The notes below the pieces were generated by a model that searched no databases, was not told where the DNA came from, and saw only the letters and a list, made by a program, of their open reading frames with translations. From Neoscytalidium dimidiatum (Eukaryota; Ascomycota; Dothideomycetes; Botryosphaeriales; Botryosphaeriaceae): DNA of 64,000 bases. Both the position numbers and the translations under genes were made by a program. Each line of letters begins with the position of its first letter. Position 1 is the stretch's first letter. Location of the stretch: contig CM074701.1 of the NCBI GenBank assembly GCA_037367355.1, positions 558,001 through 622,000 of the forward strand. Direction: 5' to 3'. Below, one piece after another: positions 25,230 to 34,317 of this stretch.

Positions 25230-25368
25230 GGCCGGTTGGCGCAATGGTAGCGCGTGGTAAGTACTTGATATGTCCTATTTCACACACACTCTTAGCTAAG
25301 AAAACAGTGCCTCCTACGACAAAATATCGTACAGCACAAGGTTGCGGGTTCGAGTCCCGTGCTGGTCG
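25230..25368 (+). tRNA. tRNA-Arg(CCU) with two introns
   Basis: The exons fold into a complete 72-nt tRNA with anticodon CCU. Acceptor stem: 25230-25236 with 25361-25367 (seven pairs, three of them G-U), discriminator G. D stem GCGC/GCGC. T stem 25344-25348 with 25356-25360 and loop TTCGAGT. The A box TGGCGCAATGG and B box GGTTCGAGTCC are canonical, and a T10 terminator follows at 25372-25381. The order of motifs and the discriminator G resemble the yeast tRNA-Arg(CCU). A 16-nt intron lies at the normal position 37/38 (25317-25332). In addition, 51 nt (25257-25307) interrupt the anticodon stem between positions 28 and 29. This insert begins GTAAGT, has GCTAAG nine bases before its end and finishes AACAG. 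Removing it gives the perfect stem TGTGC/GCACA. With it present no anticodon stem forms. Confidence 0.85.
25257..25307 (+). other. Spliceosomal-type intron inside the tRNA gene
   Basis: This 51-nt insert in the 5' side of the anticodon stem has the ends and length of this genome's mRNA introns (GTAAGT donor, GCTAAG branch-like motif at 25295-25300, CAG acceptor). The borders could be shifted by one base because a G stands on both sides. A canonical tRNA intron would lie only at 37/38, where a separate one is present. Splicing is inferred from the restored stem. Confidence 0.65.
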
Positions 25369-25908
25369 TGGTTTTTTTTTTCATTGTATATGTTAACACC
25401 GAGAAAGAACGGATCGCAACCCATTAGACTTATATATTCATTTGATTGTATGATCCTAGAGTCTTCTATTACTATAATACGCTTGCCTGTTTTGGATATC
25501 GGAAGATCTATTTGGATAATTTTATGTTCAACTGCGTAGGCTTGTTTTCTACTGTAGACTATCGCAGAGCTGCGCGAATACCAACGCCAGGCTGCGAGGG
25601 GCGTGCCTGCAGTGTTATACCTTGTCGCCAGTCGGCATTGCTTGCGCCTACCTTCTCATTGTTTACCTCTCGACAGCTCTCTCCACCTTCTCTACTCAAC
25701 ACTCACAACAAGAACTTGCTTCTCCAGTTCTGCGCTCTTCGTTCTGTACATCTCTGTCAACTCACAGTCTGATCTTCCGAAAGGCGCAGCTCTCTCTCTC
25801 TCTCTCTCCAAAATCTGCACTCTCTGCCTGACACTCTCCTCGCACATCCTCTTCTAAGTTCTTCTTGACCTTGGGCGCTCCTCTTGTCCCAAATTCACAT
25901 TTACAGTT
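25369..25908. other. Intergenic region, no gene seen
   Basis: This begins with the pol III T-run terminator of the tRNA gene (25372-25381). The rest is pyrimidine-rich upstream sequence of the decayed gene starting at 25909, including a CT repeat at about 25789-25809. Confidence 0.45.
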
Positions 25909-27406
25909 ATGGAAGATCCTTCAAATGAAGAGTAGTAAGTTCCAAGCACTATATCTGCAGTCATTCCATAGTTAGTCACAATTTCAGCACCGCTCTGGTC
26001 GATTGCCTAGTACGAGAATCTGACGTGTTCGCCGCCATCAAGTAACGTCTTCTATCCGGCCCTCGTGCTGATCAGTTCCGCGTACTCAAATTGAACAATC
26101 GGCATGATTACATCACACGCCTGATCAGACGGCTTCGTGATGGTACAGCAAAATCTACAAATGCTTCCGATTCGTCTGCTGTACTAGATGTTCTCGTGGG
26201 ATCAAAACTGGATTTCAACTTCACTACGTGTGCTCCCAGACGGTTCGCGGACGCATGGCAAGTGTGCTACAGTCCATTTATCTCCGCTTATGGCTATCGT
26301 ATCGATCTGGACACTTTCTCGAATTCTTTCAGACGCCTCGATTCTCTACTTGAGTATTCAATTGAGATCGGGCAGAGAATTACGTGGATCAATTCGGCAC
26401 GGGCCCTTCCGAAACCCTTCGCGCTTGTCGGTCTTGATGAATTCACATTCTAAACGGCAGTTTCCGCATCGACTCTGGCAAATTCTACTGGGAATGTTTC
26501 ATACGACGATCACGGAATTGATGCTGATGATGACTTGTCTCACGGTCTTATTGTCGACAACCGTCCGACTTGTGATCTTTTCCGGGCTTGTCATTTCCCT
26601 CCCGAAGACGGATTTCGTTATTTTCGGTACCACATACCAGTAATCCGGGATCTTTAGGTGCGGGATACTAGAGCATCTCGCACCCTTTTTGAACCTGTCG
26701 TTGACTTATCGAAAATGTCAACGCAAGATCGCGCTGACATTTGTTGGTTGCGCCGACAATACATGACTCCAGGATCCCAGTGCTGGCTAATAGTAGATAC
26801 GGAATTCTTACCAACGGGCGGTGGTGTCTCACCTATCCTCACTGAGATCGCTATCAGAGACCTCCAATCTGGTCAACTGCTCTTCGACTCAACTTTCAGC
26901 TACAAGGCTATTACGAAAGGTGCATTACTTTCCTCTTTTCCACAATGGACTGATAGTGAGAAAGCACGCGGGCGGATCTTGTGGGAGGTGCTGGAGCATC
27001 TCCCATGAGCCCGCCTATTGATACGTCTGCACTTGATCCGACTGTCGTCTCATTGCGAATGTTCCCATACCCGTCACGCATTCAGAAATCGGAAGCTCAT
27101 TGAAGAAGCGAGCGGTCTCAAGTGTGGGTATTGCCACAAAAAGGTGACTGATTTTGAGAAGCTTTCTGGTGTCAGACTGCATGTTACTACAAAACGAAAT
27201 CAGACGGAGCCTAGATCCAGAAGAGTCGATCTGTCTACCGTTCCAAATGCGGAGGTTGTTTCGGGGCAATGGTATATTTGGACGATCATTTGGCTGCTTA
27301 CGATGCTGGTGAAGACGAGCGCAAAGCTACAGCTCCTCTTGATCCGGTTTCTTGGGAAGTGTCATTACCGGAATCATTTCTCATTTCGTTCGGACGTTCG
27401 TTGTGA
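25909..27406 (+). pseudogene. Decayed gene, exonuclease-like fold plus zinc finger
   Basis: A formerly coding unit with several lesions. A plausible first exon starts at 25909 (MEDPSNEEY), spliced by GTAAGT...TTTCAG to TALVDCLVRESDVFAA. A single frame from about 26076 to 27008 is then interrupted by TAA at 26451 and TAG at 26655. It contains CWLIVDTEFLPTGGG and VSPILTEIAIRDLQSGQLLF, which look like the first D-x-E block of a DEDD-type exonuclease fold. After 27008 the sense continues in the next frame (SALDPTVVSLRMFPYPSRIQ), then back in the first frame with KCGYCHKKVTDFEKLSG, a zinc-finger-like Cys pair. It ends in a third frame with YLDDHLAAYDAGEDERK and a stop near 27406. I do not recognise the family. 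Only the mosaic of sense frames is certain. Confidence 0.6.
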
Positions 27407-27708
27407 TCACAAATCAGCGTTAGTATCAGCACACGTACATAGTCTCAGGTCTCCAGTTTACACTCACGTAATCAATGCATATACACAAGTATGACCCCAT
27501 TATGTTTATTCTTATCTTTAATGGGCGAGGTTGGTCGTATCTCAACGAGTCCATACCATATCTCAATTTTTCTTTGAAGGCATTCTTGTTAAACTCACTG
27601 GGATCATGATGACTCATCAATGTTTTCCCGCCGAACGCTTCACTTAATCCCCACTCTTGAATACACGACCATCTACATTTAGAACGGGACTCAAGCCAAC
27701 CCACGAAA

Positions 27709-28558
27709 ATGTCACCAGCACCAGTCAAAATTCCTAAAATCGGCGTCGGGGTCTTTATTCTAAACGATAAAGGCCAGTTCATTGTCGGCAAACGTAAGGG
27801 TGCCCATGGTTCAGGTAAGTCAAAGTTACCATATCAGACTTGTCGTTTCCGCTGTAGGAGAGTAGAAGCAGCCATGCAGCCATGTACCTTTCTTACGAAC
27901 AGACTTTTGCACTACTGGTTCACTTGGTTATGCATACTCTGTTTCTTATCGTCCGCCTCTTTCTTTCTCTCCCCTTTTTCCCCACCATTTAGTTTGGGGT
28001 ATCCCGTGCAATTGCTCGAACACGTTTCTCGCTTGGTCTAAACGGTCACGTTGTGCTACGCATCACGAATCCATCGTTATAAATACGTTGTTCCTTGCAC
28101 ACTGGTAATTCCCTGTCTAGACTGATCCCTGCTAGGCACCTGGGCGCTTCCGGGCGGGCATCTCGAGTTTGGCGAGACGTTCGAGACATGCGCTACGAGA
28201 GAGACGCTCGAAGAGGCCGCACTCGAGATCTCAGACGTGCGCTTCTTTACTGCCACGAACAACGTCATGACCGACGAAGACGCACACTACGTGACTATTT
28301 TCATGACGGCCAAGGTCAGTGGTGACAAGAAGGAGCCGGAGGTATATCTTTCGCCCGTAGCTTATCACACTCCAAGTGACACCTTCATAGATTCTAGAAC
28401 CGGATAAGTGCGAGGGATGGCGATGGATCAGCTGGGAGGAATTGCGGGAGTGGATGGAGAACCAAAAGGCAGGCCAGAAGGACGCGCCGCGCCTATTCTT
28501 GCCCCTGCTCGACCTCTTCGCGCACCGGCCCGGGCTGAGCCCCGTTCAGAATGTTTGA
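27709..28558 (+). CDS. Nudix hydrolase (NUDT15-like)
   Basis: Predicted nucleoside-diphosphate-linked pyrophosphohydrolase, probably cleaning oxidised or non-canonical nucleotides in the cytosol. Three exons: 27709-27814, 28136-28341 and 28391-28558, giving 159 aa. The first junction joins KRKGAHGS to GTWALPGGHLEFGE. The Nudix box spans about residues 42-65: GGHLEFGE, then RETLEE with the metal-binding Glu residues. The glycine normally found after EE is replaced (EEAAL), and the hydrophobic residue after RE is Thr. The rest (MTDEDAHYVTIFM and CEGWRWISWEEL) matches the NUDT15/MutT-like subgroup. Intron 1 is unusually long, 321 nt against about 55 nt for most introns here, and contains a degenerate fold-back element. 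Confidence 0.88.
27863..27923. repeat. Degenerate fold-back element inside Nudix intron 1
   Basis: The left end TAGAAGCAGCCATGC and the right end GCACTACTGGTTCAC match the two ends of fold-back copy C with a few changes. The spacing (about 61 bp) is close to the 67-69 bp of intact copies. The pairing is weaker than in copies A-D. Confidence 0.4.
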
Positions 28559-28668
28559 GTAGGCATAGACTCCAGCGTGGTCTGCAAAATAGTGGTATAT
28601 TTATCCGAATGGGTAATTTGACATGCTCCACAAATAACGAGGCTTAATTATTGACGATACACTGGCAG

Positions 28669-29307
28669 CTACGACTGTGCAGCCTTGGCCTTTTCCTTCT
28701 CTATCAACTTTCTTCTCGCGGCCAGGATCATCTCCTCGCGCCGTCGCTGCAAGTTCTGTTGGCGCTCTGCCTTGTTCTGCGACCAGGCGGATTTCTTGGG
28801 CGTTTCGTTGAGGGGTGCGGCGTCGCCGTCTTGGATTTTGGAAGCAAGGTTATATCTGGTTATCAGATCAGGTTTGGAGGACGTCGGGGTTTCGTTTCGG
28901 TTCGAGGGCGTCTGGCTGGCAGCAGGCTGGGCAGGCATCGGGGGCTGGTAGGAGGGAGGCGGCTTTGAAAGAAGCTGTGTCGGTGAGCTGTTCTCGAGGC
29001 AGTGGGCAGTATCGCGACATACCACTTCCAAGCCAGTCCCACTCAGAATGCGTTCTGTAGTGGCGGCGACGTTGTTGCCGTTACGCGACAGATCCCACAT
29101 GATATCGCGCCGGTTGAGCTGGGGGAACATCTGCGATATCTGCTCTACGGCAGCAGGATTCACGCGCGGGGCGGCATTGCGGGCGCCATGTGGCCTCTGG
29201 TGGGCCTGGGCGGGCGACGAAGAATTGTACCAGCGGAAAATGAGGAAGCTGACGACGATAATGACGAGCAGCTGAGGGATGTTGAGGGTGCTGCCGCTGT
29301 CGGACAT
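28669..29307 (-). CDS. CUE-domain membrane protein (Cue1/Cue4-like)
   Basis: Small tail-out membrane protein with a ubiquitin-binding CUE domain. The yeast relative Cue1 recruits the E2 Ubc7 to the ER for protein degradation. Two exons on the minus strand, 29307-29023 and 28974-28669, give 196 aa. A single transmembrane helix lies at residues about 9-25 (IPQLLVIIVVSFLIFRW). The CUE domain follows at about 50-90, with the MFP motif (ISQMFPQLNRRDIMWDLSRN) and the distal leucine region (TTERILSG). The C-terminal part is a Pro-rich linker and a basic coiled helix (RREEMILAARRKLIEKEKAK). The 48-nt intron (28975-29022, GTATGT...CAG) is a multiple of three without a stop. An unspliced message would therefore encode a 212-aa form. 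Cue1 and Cue4 orthologs cannot be told apart here. Confidence 0.85.
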   Translation of the reverse strand: MSDSGSTLNIPQLLVIIVVSFLIFRWYNSSSPAQAHQRPHGARNAAPRVNPAAVEQISQMFPQLNRRDIMWDLSRNGNNVAATTERILSGTGLEVVCRDTAHCLENSSPTQLLSKPPPSYQPPMPAQPAASQTPSNRNETPTSSKPDLITRYNLASKIQDGDAAPLNETPKKSAWSQNKAERQQNLQRRREEMILAARRKLIEKEKAKAAQS

Positions 29308-30419
29308 GAGCGGAGGTACGGCGGGCGTAGGCGTGGACTTGAGGGTCGGTATGCGGAGCAGGCGGTGCGGGGTGACGGGGCTGGCTCGGCGAGTGACGGG
29401 GTGTCAAAGTGCGCGACAGTCCTGTCGCGTAGATAGCGTGGGCGGTGTTGGGGGTAGGTGGGAGGGTTGAGAGGCGGCAGTGGTTGGAAAGCGTGTCGTC
29501 AGAAGGAGGGCCGAAGCGCGACCCCTGCTGCGCCCATATGTACGTCGATGTCCTCCACTCATTAACGCGCTACCGGCCGTGTTAAAACGTAATTCACGGT
29601 CACCATCCAACGCCTCCATCCAGCCAAAAAAAAAAAAAAAAAAAGCCCGTAGAGCATAGCGCAGATGTGGTCAAGCAGCAGCACCTACTGTAGTGCGGGC
29701 GCACAGGGCTTCGGTCGCGTGGGCACTTCATCCCTTGCCGCATCCGGTAACCGGCACGATGGTGGTCTATTTGCCCTGCATTGTGGCCGTCTATTGCCGT
29801 CTCACAACTACAGGGCAGCGAAATCAATGCGATTGGTTCCATGACTATTTCTCCGCCTTCTGACCGGGACTTTCTGCATGTTCGACACTATACTCGAACT
29901 TCACCGCGGGCCGCGTCTGCACTAACCAATGGCAGCATCACAGGCAGAGAAAAGACAGCCGGCTCGAGTGCGGAGACAGCAGACTAGCTGAGAAGCAGGA
30001 GCGGGCAAATGCCGACGGCGGCGATTTGATTCAGCCGGCTGGGCCCGGGAGCAGATCGACGGCGTGGGGGAGCGACAAGCTCGTGCAACAGCAGCGGATC
30101 GCCAGGTCAAGCATTCGGCTTTCCTGCATGGAGACTTCGCAGAACGCTTGCCCGAGCTGGCAGCCGGCACAGGGCCCCCGTCTTCTCCAAAATTGACCGC
30201 GTTGTCGGTCCCAGGTTGACAGCAACGGCGGCGGCTTTCCCCACGCCAAGTTTTCCCACCTATCAGCCCGCACAGAGCCCCGCCGAGGGGCACCGAGGGG
30301 CACCGTGGGGTCCAGCATTCTTCCGCCATGGTCATTTATATCCGCCGCTGCTCCAGCCATTGGCTTGACCAATCTCCCACTCTCTCCTCAATTGCTCTCC
30401 TACGCGTCCTGCTGCAGCC
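29308..30419. other. Divergent intergenic region
   Basis: This separates the CUE gene and the L-fuconate dehydratase-like gene, which are transcribed away from each other, so both promoters should lie here. It contains a 19-nt A run at 29626-29644. No gene is supported. Confidence 0.4.
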
Positions 30420-31877
30420 ATGGTCACCATCACGCATGCCACCACGCGCGATGTGCGCTTTCCGGTACCGCAAATTCAGCCGCTATCCTGCATCGCGCGC
30501 TCTCAACTGACTCTCGTCTTAGACCTCTCTTGACAAGACTGGCTCTGATGCCATGAACGCCGCCGGCGACTACTCGGCCGCCTACTGTATCTTGCACACC
30601 GACAGCGAATTCGAGGGCCACGGCATGGTATCTCCACCTACTCCCTCAGTTTGACGTCAGAACCGTGCTAATCTACTCAGACCTTCACTATTGGCCGCGG
30701 CAACGAGATTGTGTGCCAGGCAATCAGCCAGCTCGCTCTTCGCGTGCAGGGCAAGTCACTCGAGAGTCTCGTCGAGAACTGGGGCAAGACGTGGAGGTAT
30801 CTGGTCGCCGACAGCCAGCTGCGCTGGATCGGCCCTGAGAAGGGTGTCATCCACCTCGCCCTCGGCGCCGTCGTCAACGCAATTTGGGATCTATGGGCCA
30901 AGACCCTCAACAAGCCTGTGTGGCGCATCGTCTCCGAAATGTCGCCCGAGGAGTTCGTCCGCTGCATCGACTTCCGCTACATCACCGACGCCATCACCCC
31001 GGAGGAGGCAATTAAGATCCTGACAGATGCCCAGCAGGGCAAGGAGCAACGCATCAAGGACGCGGAGGCCAGCCGCGCTGTGCCTGCATACACTACCAGC
31101 GCCGGCTGGCTGGGCTACGGGCAGGACAAGATGAAGGGCCTGCTCGAGGAGACGCTGAAGGCCGGGTACAAGCATTTCAAGCTCAAGGTCGGCACGTCGG
31201 TCGAGGATGACCGCACGCGCCTGGGCATCGCGCGCGAGGTCATCGGCTACGACAAGGGCAACATCCTCATGGTCGATGCCAACCAGGTCTGGTCGGTGCC
31301 CGAGGCCATCGAGTACATGAAGAAGCTGGCCGACTTCAAGCCCTGGTTCATCGAGGAGCCCACCTCGCCTGATGACGTTTTCGGCCACAAGGCCATCCGC
31401 GAGGCCCTCAAGCCCTACGGTATTGGCGTGGCCACTGGTGAGATGTGCCAGAATCGTGTCATCTTCAAGCAGCTTCTGCAGCAGGGTGCTATCGACATCT
31501 GCCAGATCGACGCTTGCCGCATGGGTGGTGTCAACGAGGTCCTGGCTGTCCTTCTGATGGCTAAGAAGTTTAATGTCCCCATCGTCCCGCACTCTGGTGG
31601 TGTCGGTCTGCCTGAGTACACTCAGCACTTGAGCACGATTGACTACGTTGCTGTGAGTGGAAAGCTCAGCGTCTTGGAGTATGTTGATCACTTGCACGAG
31701 CACTTCTTGCATCCCAGCGAGATCAAGAACGGTTACTACGTCACGCCCACATCGCCCGGCTACAGCGTGGAGATGAAGAAGGAGAGCATGGATAAGTTTG
31801 AGTTCCCTGGTAAGGAGGGTGTCAGCTGGTGGAGGAGTGAAGAGGCAAGACCGATTCTGGAGGGCGAGAGGATATAA
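30420..31877 (+). CDS. L-fuconate dehydratase-type enolase superfamily enzyme
   Basis: Member of the mandelate racemase branch of the enolase superfamily, closest in motif order to L-fuconate dehydratases and human ENOSF1. It would dehydrate a sugar acid to its 2-keto-3-deoxy form with Mg2+. Three exons: 30420-30464, 30523-30627 and 30681-31877, giving 448 aa, all phase 0. The joins give DVRFPTSLDKTGSDAMN and EFEGHGMTFTIGRGNE, both family hallmarks. Active-site elements are present: the KxK pair in HFKLKVGTS, metal ligands in MVDANQVW, WFIEEPTSPDD and ATGEMCQNR, and the catalytic His in PHSGGVGLPEY. No signal peptide. L-fuconate is the most likely substrate, but related sugar acids cannot be excluded. 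Useful for growth on plant or algal sugars. Confidence 0.92.
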
Positions 31878-32376
31878 GCTGTTGTTGGACGCATTGGATG
31901 TTGGAACATAATGAAGTTTTGCCACGGAAAATAGATATCATTGAATATAATGCGGATTGGAACATGACCAATGCCCCCAATAACCTGTATGTATAAATGT
32001 TGCGAGATACATGTGCTAGGATACTCGAATTCTTCAGTATCCCGGTCTTTTTATTATGAGATAAGCGTCCAAGGTCGATAGAATGATAGCTGACCGCAGT
32101 GGAGGCCTATTGGATGGACCACATAAAGAGCGTAGTCAGTAGGCGGGGCACATATATTCTTCTCCCGATTCTGACTTTCCGGGACATGGATCTAATATCC
32201 AGAAACTCTTCCGTGCATAGACTGCACCTATTGCAAATAGAAAGTCGCCCGCGAACATTCGCACCCGCAAAGTCATTCACATGAACAGTCCCTCGTGGGA
32301 AAGCTATGGTAGTCGTACAGATATGACCATTGTCTACCTCTTTCAAAACTTACATCTCGCCAACTGCTTCACCACC
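31878..32376. other. Convergent 3' flanks
   Basis: This separates the 3' ends of the dehydratase gene and the alpha/beta hydrolase gene, which converge. No gene or repeat seen. Confidence 0.45.
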
Positions 32377-33462
32377 TCACCCCTCCACAAAAACCTCTTC
32401 CCACAACCACCTCGCCACACCCGCATGCATCTCCTCCGTCTTCCTCCTGGCCGTCCTCGCCCCTTCCCCAAACCCCACCATCTGATTAAATCCATGCACC
32501 TGGCCCAACACCTTCTCCCACCTCACGTTCGCCGTCCTCCAGGCGGCCCCCTCCCCCTCCACCCTCTTCGGCCCCTCGCCCTCCGCTGCCGCCAACTCCT
32601 CCGCCATCTCCTCCGCCTCCGCGCACAGCATATCCCGCTCGCACCCGACCAAGCACACCTTCCGCGGCAGGGCGTCCCTCGCGGCGAACACGGGGCTCAG
32701 CAGCGGATCGCGCAGGTCACGGCCGCGGGGCACGTAGGCCCAGCGCACCCAGCCGAAGCGCTGGTTGGGGGCGCCGCGCGTGGCCGGGTGAGCGCGGGCG
32801 CGCGCGACGCGGTGCGCGTGGTCGAGCGAGAAGTCGACGACCGGGTAGAAGGCGACGGCGGCGCGCACGCGGCGGCGCGGGCCCGCGGCCAGCAGCTGCG
32901 TCGAGGCCAGCGCCAGGTTGCCGCCGGCGCTGTAGCCGCACACGGCCGCGCGCGCGCGGTCGACGGGGAGGCTGGCGTCGGAGAGGATCGCGGCGATGAG
33001 CGCGGCGGCGTCGTGGACCGCGGCGGGGAAGCGCGCGCGCGGCGCGAGCCGGTAGCCGATCGTCGCGACGGCGATGCGGTGCGTCGTCGCGTAGATGAGG
33101 GCGTCGGCGTCGTCGATGGTCGGGGCGCCGAGGGCGAAGCCGCCGCCGTGGATGGAGATGAGGAGGGGTGGTGGGGGGCTGGAGCTGTCGTTGTTGCTGT
33201 TTTGCGGAGGGAGGAAGATGCGGACTGGGTTGTGCGGGGCGGTGGCGTAGGTTCTGGTGAGATTGGGCCGTGGACGGAGGCGAAGGAGGGAGAGAATATG
33301 CAGGATGGTCGTGTAGGTGCGGACGATGGATTTGAGGGTCCAGACAGTGAGGAAGTCAAGGAGGCGTTTAGGGAAGGGAATTGGCGGGGATGGGAGGGGA
33401 TCGACTGAGTTGTTGTTGGCTCTGCCGGAGAGGAGCGGTTGGGTTGGGTCGTCGGTTGTCAT
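32377..33462 (-). CDS. Alpha/beta hydrolase of the HSL type
   Basis: Single-exon esterase/lipase-like protein of 361 aa. The oxyanion motif HGGGF lies near residue 112 and the nucleophile elbow GYSAGG near 180, which is the order of the hormone-sensitive-lipase (alpha/beta hydrolase fold 3) family. A conserved GYRLAP precedes the elbow. A possible catalytic His lies in GQVHGFNQM near residue 326, and an acidic partner in CERDML. The N-terminal part (residues 30-65) is hydrophobic and basic and may bind membrane. The middle of the gene is extremely GC-rich at third positions, which opens long frames on the opposite strand. Substrate unknown. No neighbouring biosynthetic genes point to a specific metabolite. 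Confidence 0.85.
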   Translation of the reverse strand: MTTDDPTQPLLSGRANNNSVDPLPSPPIPFPKRLLDFLTVWTLKSIVRTYTTILHILSLLRLRPRPNLTRTYATAPHNPVRIFLPPQNSNNDSSSPPPPLLISIHGGGFALGAPTIDDADALIYATTHRIAVATIGYRLAPRARFPAAVHDAAALIAAILSDASLPVDRARAAVCGYSAGGNLALASTQLLAAGPRRRVRAAVAFYPVVDFSLDHAHRVARARAHPATRGAPNQRFGWVRWAYVPRGRDLRDPLLSPVFAARDALPRKVCLVGCERDMLCAEAEEMAEELAAAEGEGPKRVEGEGAAWRTANVRWEKVLGQVHGFNQMVGFGEGARTARRKTEEMHAGVARWLWEEVFVEG

Positions 33463-34203
33463 TCTTGAAAAGTGGAGGTTGTGGAGGTTGGTGGATCATG
33501 GGAGGTGGGAATTTCAAAGGTATAAATGGAGGCCTAGAAGGATCATTAGGGTATCTTATGTCCACATAGTGGACGCCGATCGAAGCTGGATGAGGCAAAA
33601 AATCCGTCGAATGGGGAGTGATGCGCGTAACCGAAGCTTAGCGCTGAACGCCCAAACAGGATGCAAGCCTGAACAAAGTGCGGTTTGTAGAGGGGGGAAA
33701 GATATTTGCAGAAGAGATTACCCTCGGGTCTATGGCAGGCAGTGTCGCATAGGGACTTGAAGCAATCGTTCGGACGCAATTGTCGTCGATATTGCAATGC
33801 GTTTACGTCCGAACGACTGCATAAATTCTCACCATTGCTGTTAGGGTTGTAGCTGCTATGCTGCAGCAGCAGATGAAGCTGTAAAATGTGCTGCTTGGAG
33901 GGAAAGCGAGATTTCGTCATTTTTATCCGCTTCCTCGATATGACGGATGTTGAATGTTGTCGATGGGATTTTGCTCTTTGTTAGTCAGTGTAGATGAACA
34001 AAAGACGGTCAAGGCCAACGAGACGTACATAATCTATCACACTGGTCAGTGATCCGGTCAATGAAGGACTTGGAACAAAATTATAAGAGAGAAGAATATT
34101 ATTTGCTCGCCCAGAAACTCTATTATATGCTCCGAAACGCCTAGCCGAAATGTTTGTTGTGGTATTAGGTATCGTTTTGTGGTGCGGACCAAGGCCGGGA
34201 GTC
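33463..34203. other. Intergenic region holding fold-back copy B
   Basis: Upstream flank of the alpha/beta hydrolase gene and AT-rich sequence. It contains fold-back element copy B (33757-33824). No gene is supported. Confidence 0.4.
33757..33824. repeat. Fold-back element, copy B
   Basis: A 68-bp palindromic element with left arm TTGAAGCAATCGTTCGGACG at 33757-33776 and right arm CGTCCGAACGACTGCATAA at 33806-33824. The inner 11 bases (TCGTTCGGACG) pair perfectly. They differ from copy D by a C-to-T change that is matched by the partner base on the other arm. Confidence 0.72.
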
Positions 34204-34317
34204 TCAGTACGCGAAGCAGTTCATGCACCCACTCGTGGAGTGACCACACGAATTGCAGAAGCTGGAGGGGCTTGCGCCCTCCCAGGTGGAGTCGCAGCTG
34301 CAGCAGACCCAAGGCAT
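34204..34317 (-). CDS. Possible 37-aa cysteine-rich zinc-ribbon-like peptide
   Basis: A short frame starting at 34317 encodes MPWVCCSCDSTWEG and goes on to FCNSCGHSTSGCMNCF with seven Cys and one His. The spacing (C-x-C, C-x2-C-x-H, C-x2-C) resembles small fungal proteins with a W-x-C-C-x-C start and a CGH core that probably bind zinc. The frame stays open far upstream, so a longer product or an upstream exon is possible. There is no signal peptide at this start. I cannot name a function, and expression is unproven. Confidence 0.4.
   Translation of the reverse strand: MPWVCCSCDSTWEGASPSSFCNSCGHSTSGCMNCFAY

Noticed and set aside
32281..33408. 375-codon plus-strand frame over the alpha/beta hydrolase
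   Set aside because: Low-complexity Arg/Gly/Ala/His-rich translation opposite a gene with intact HGGGF and GYSAGG motifs.
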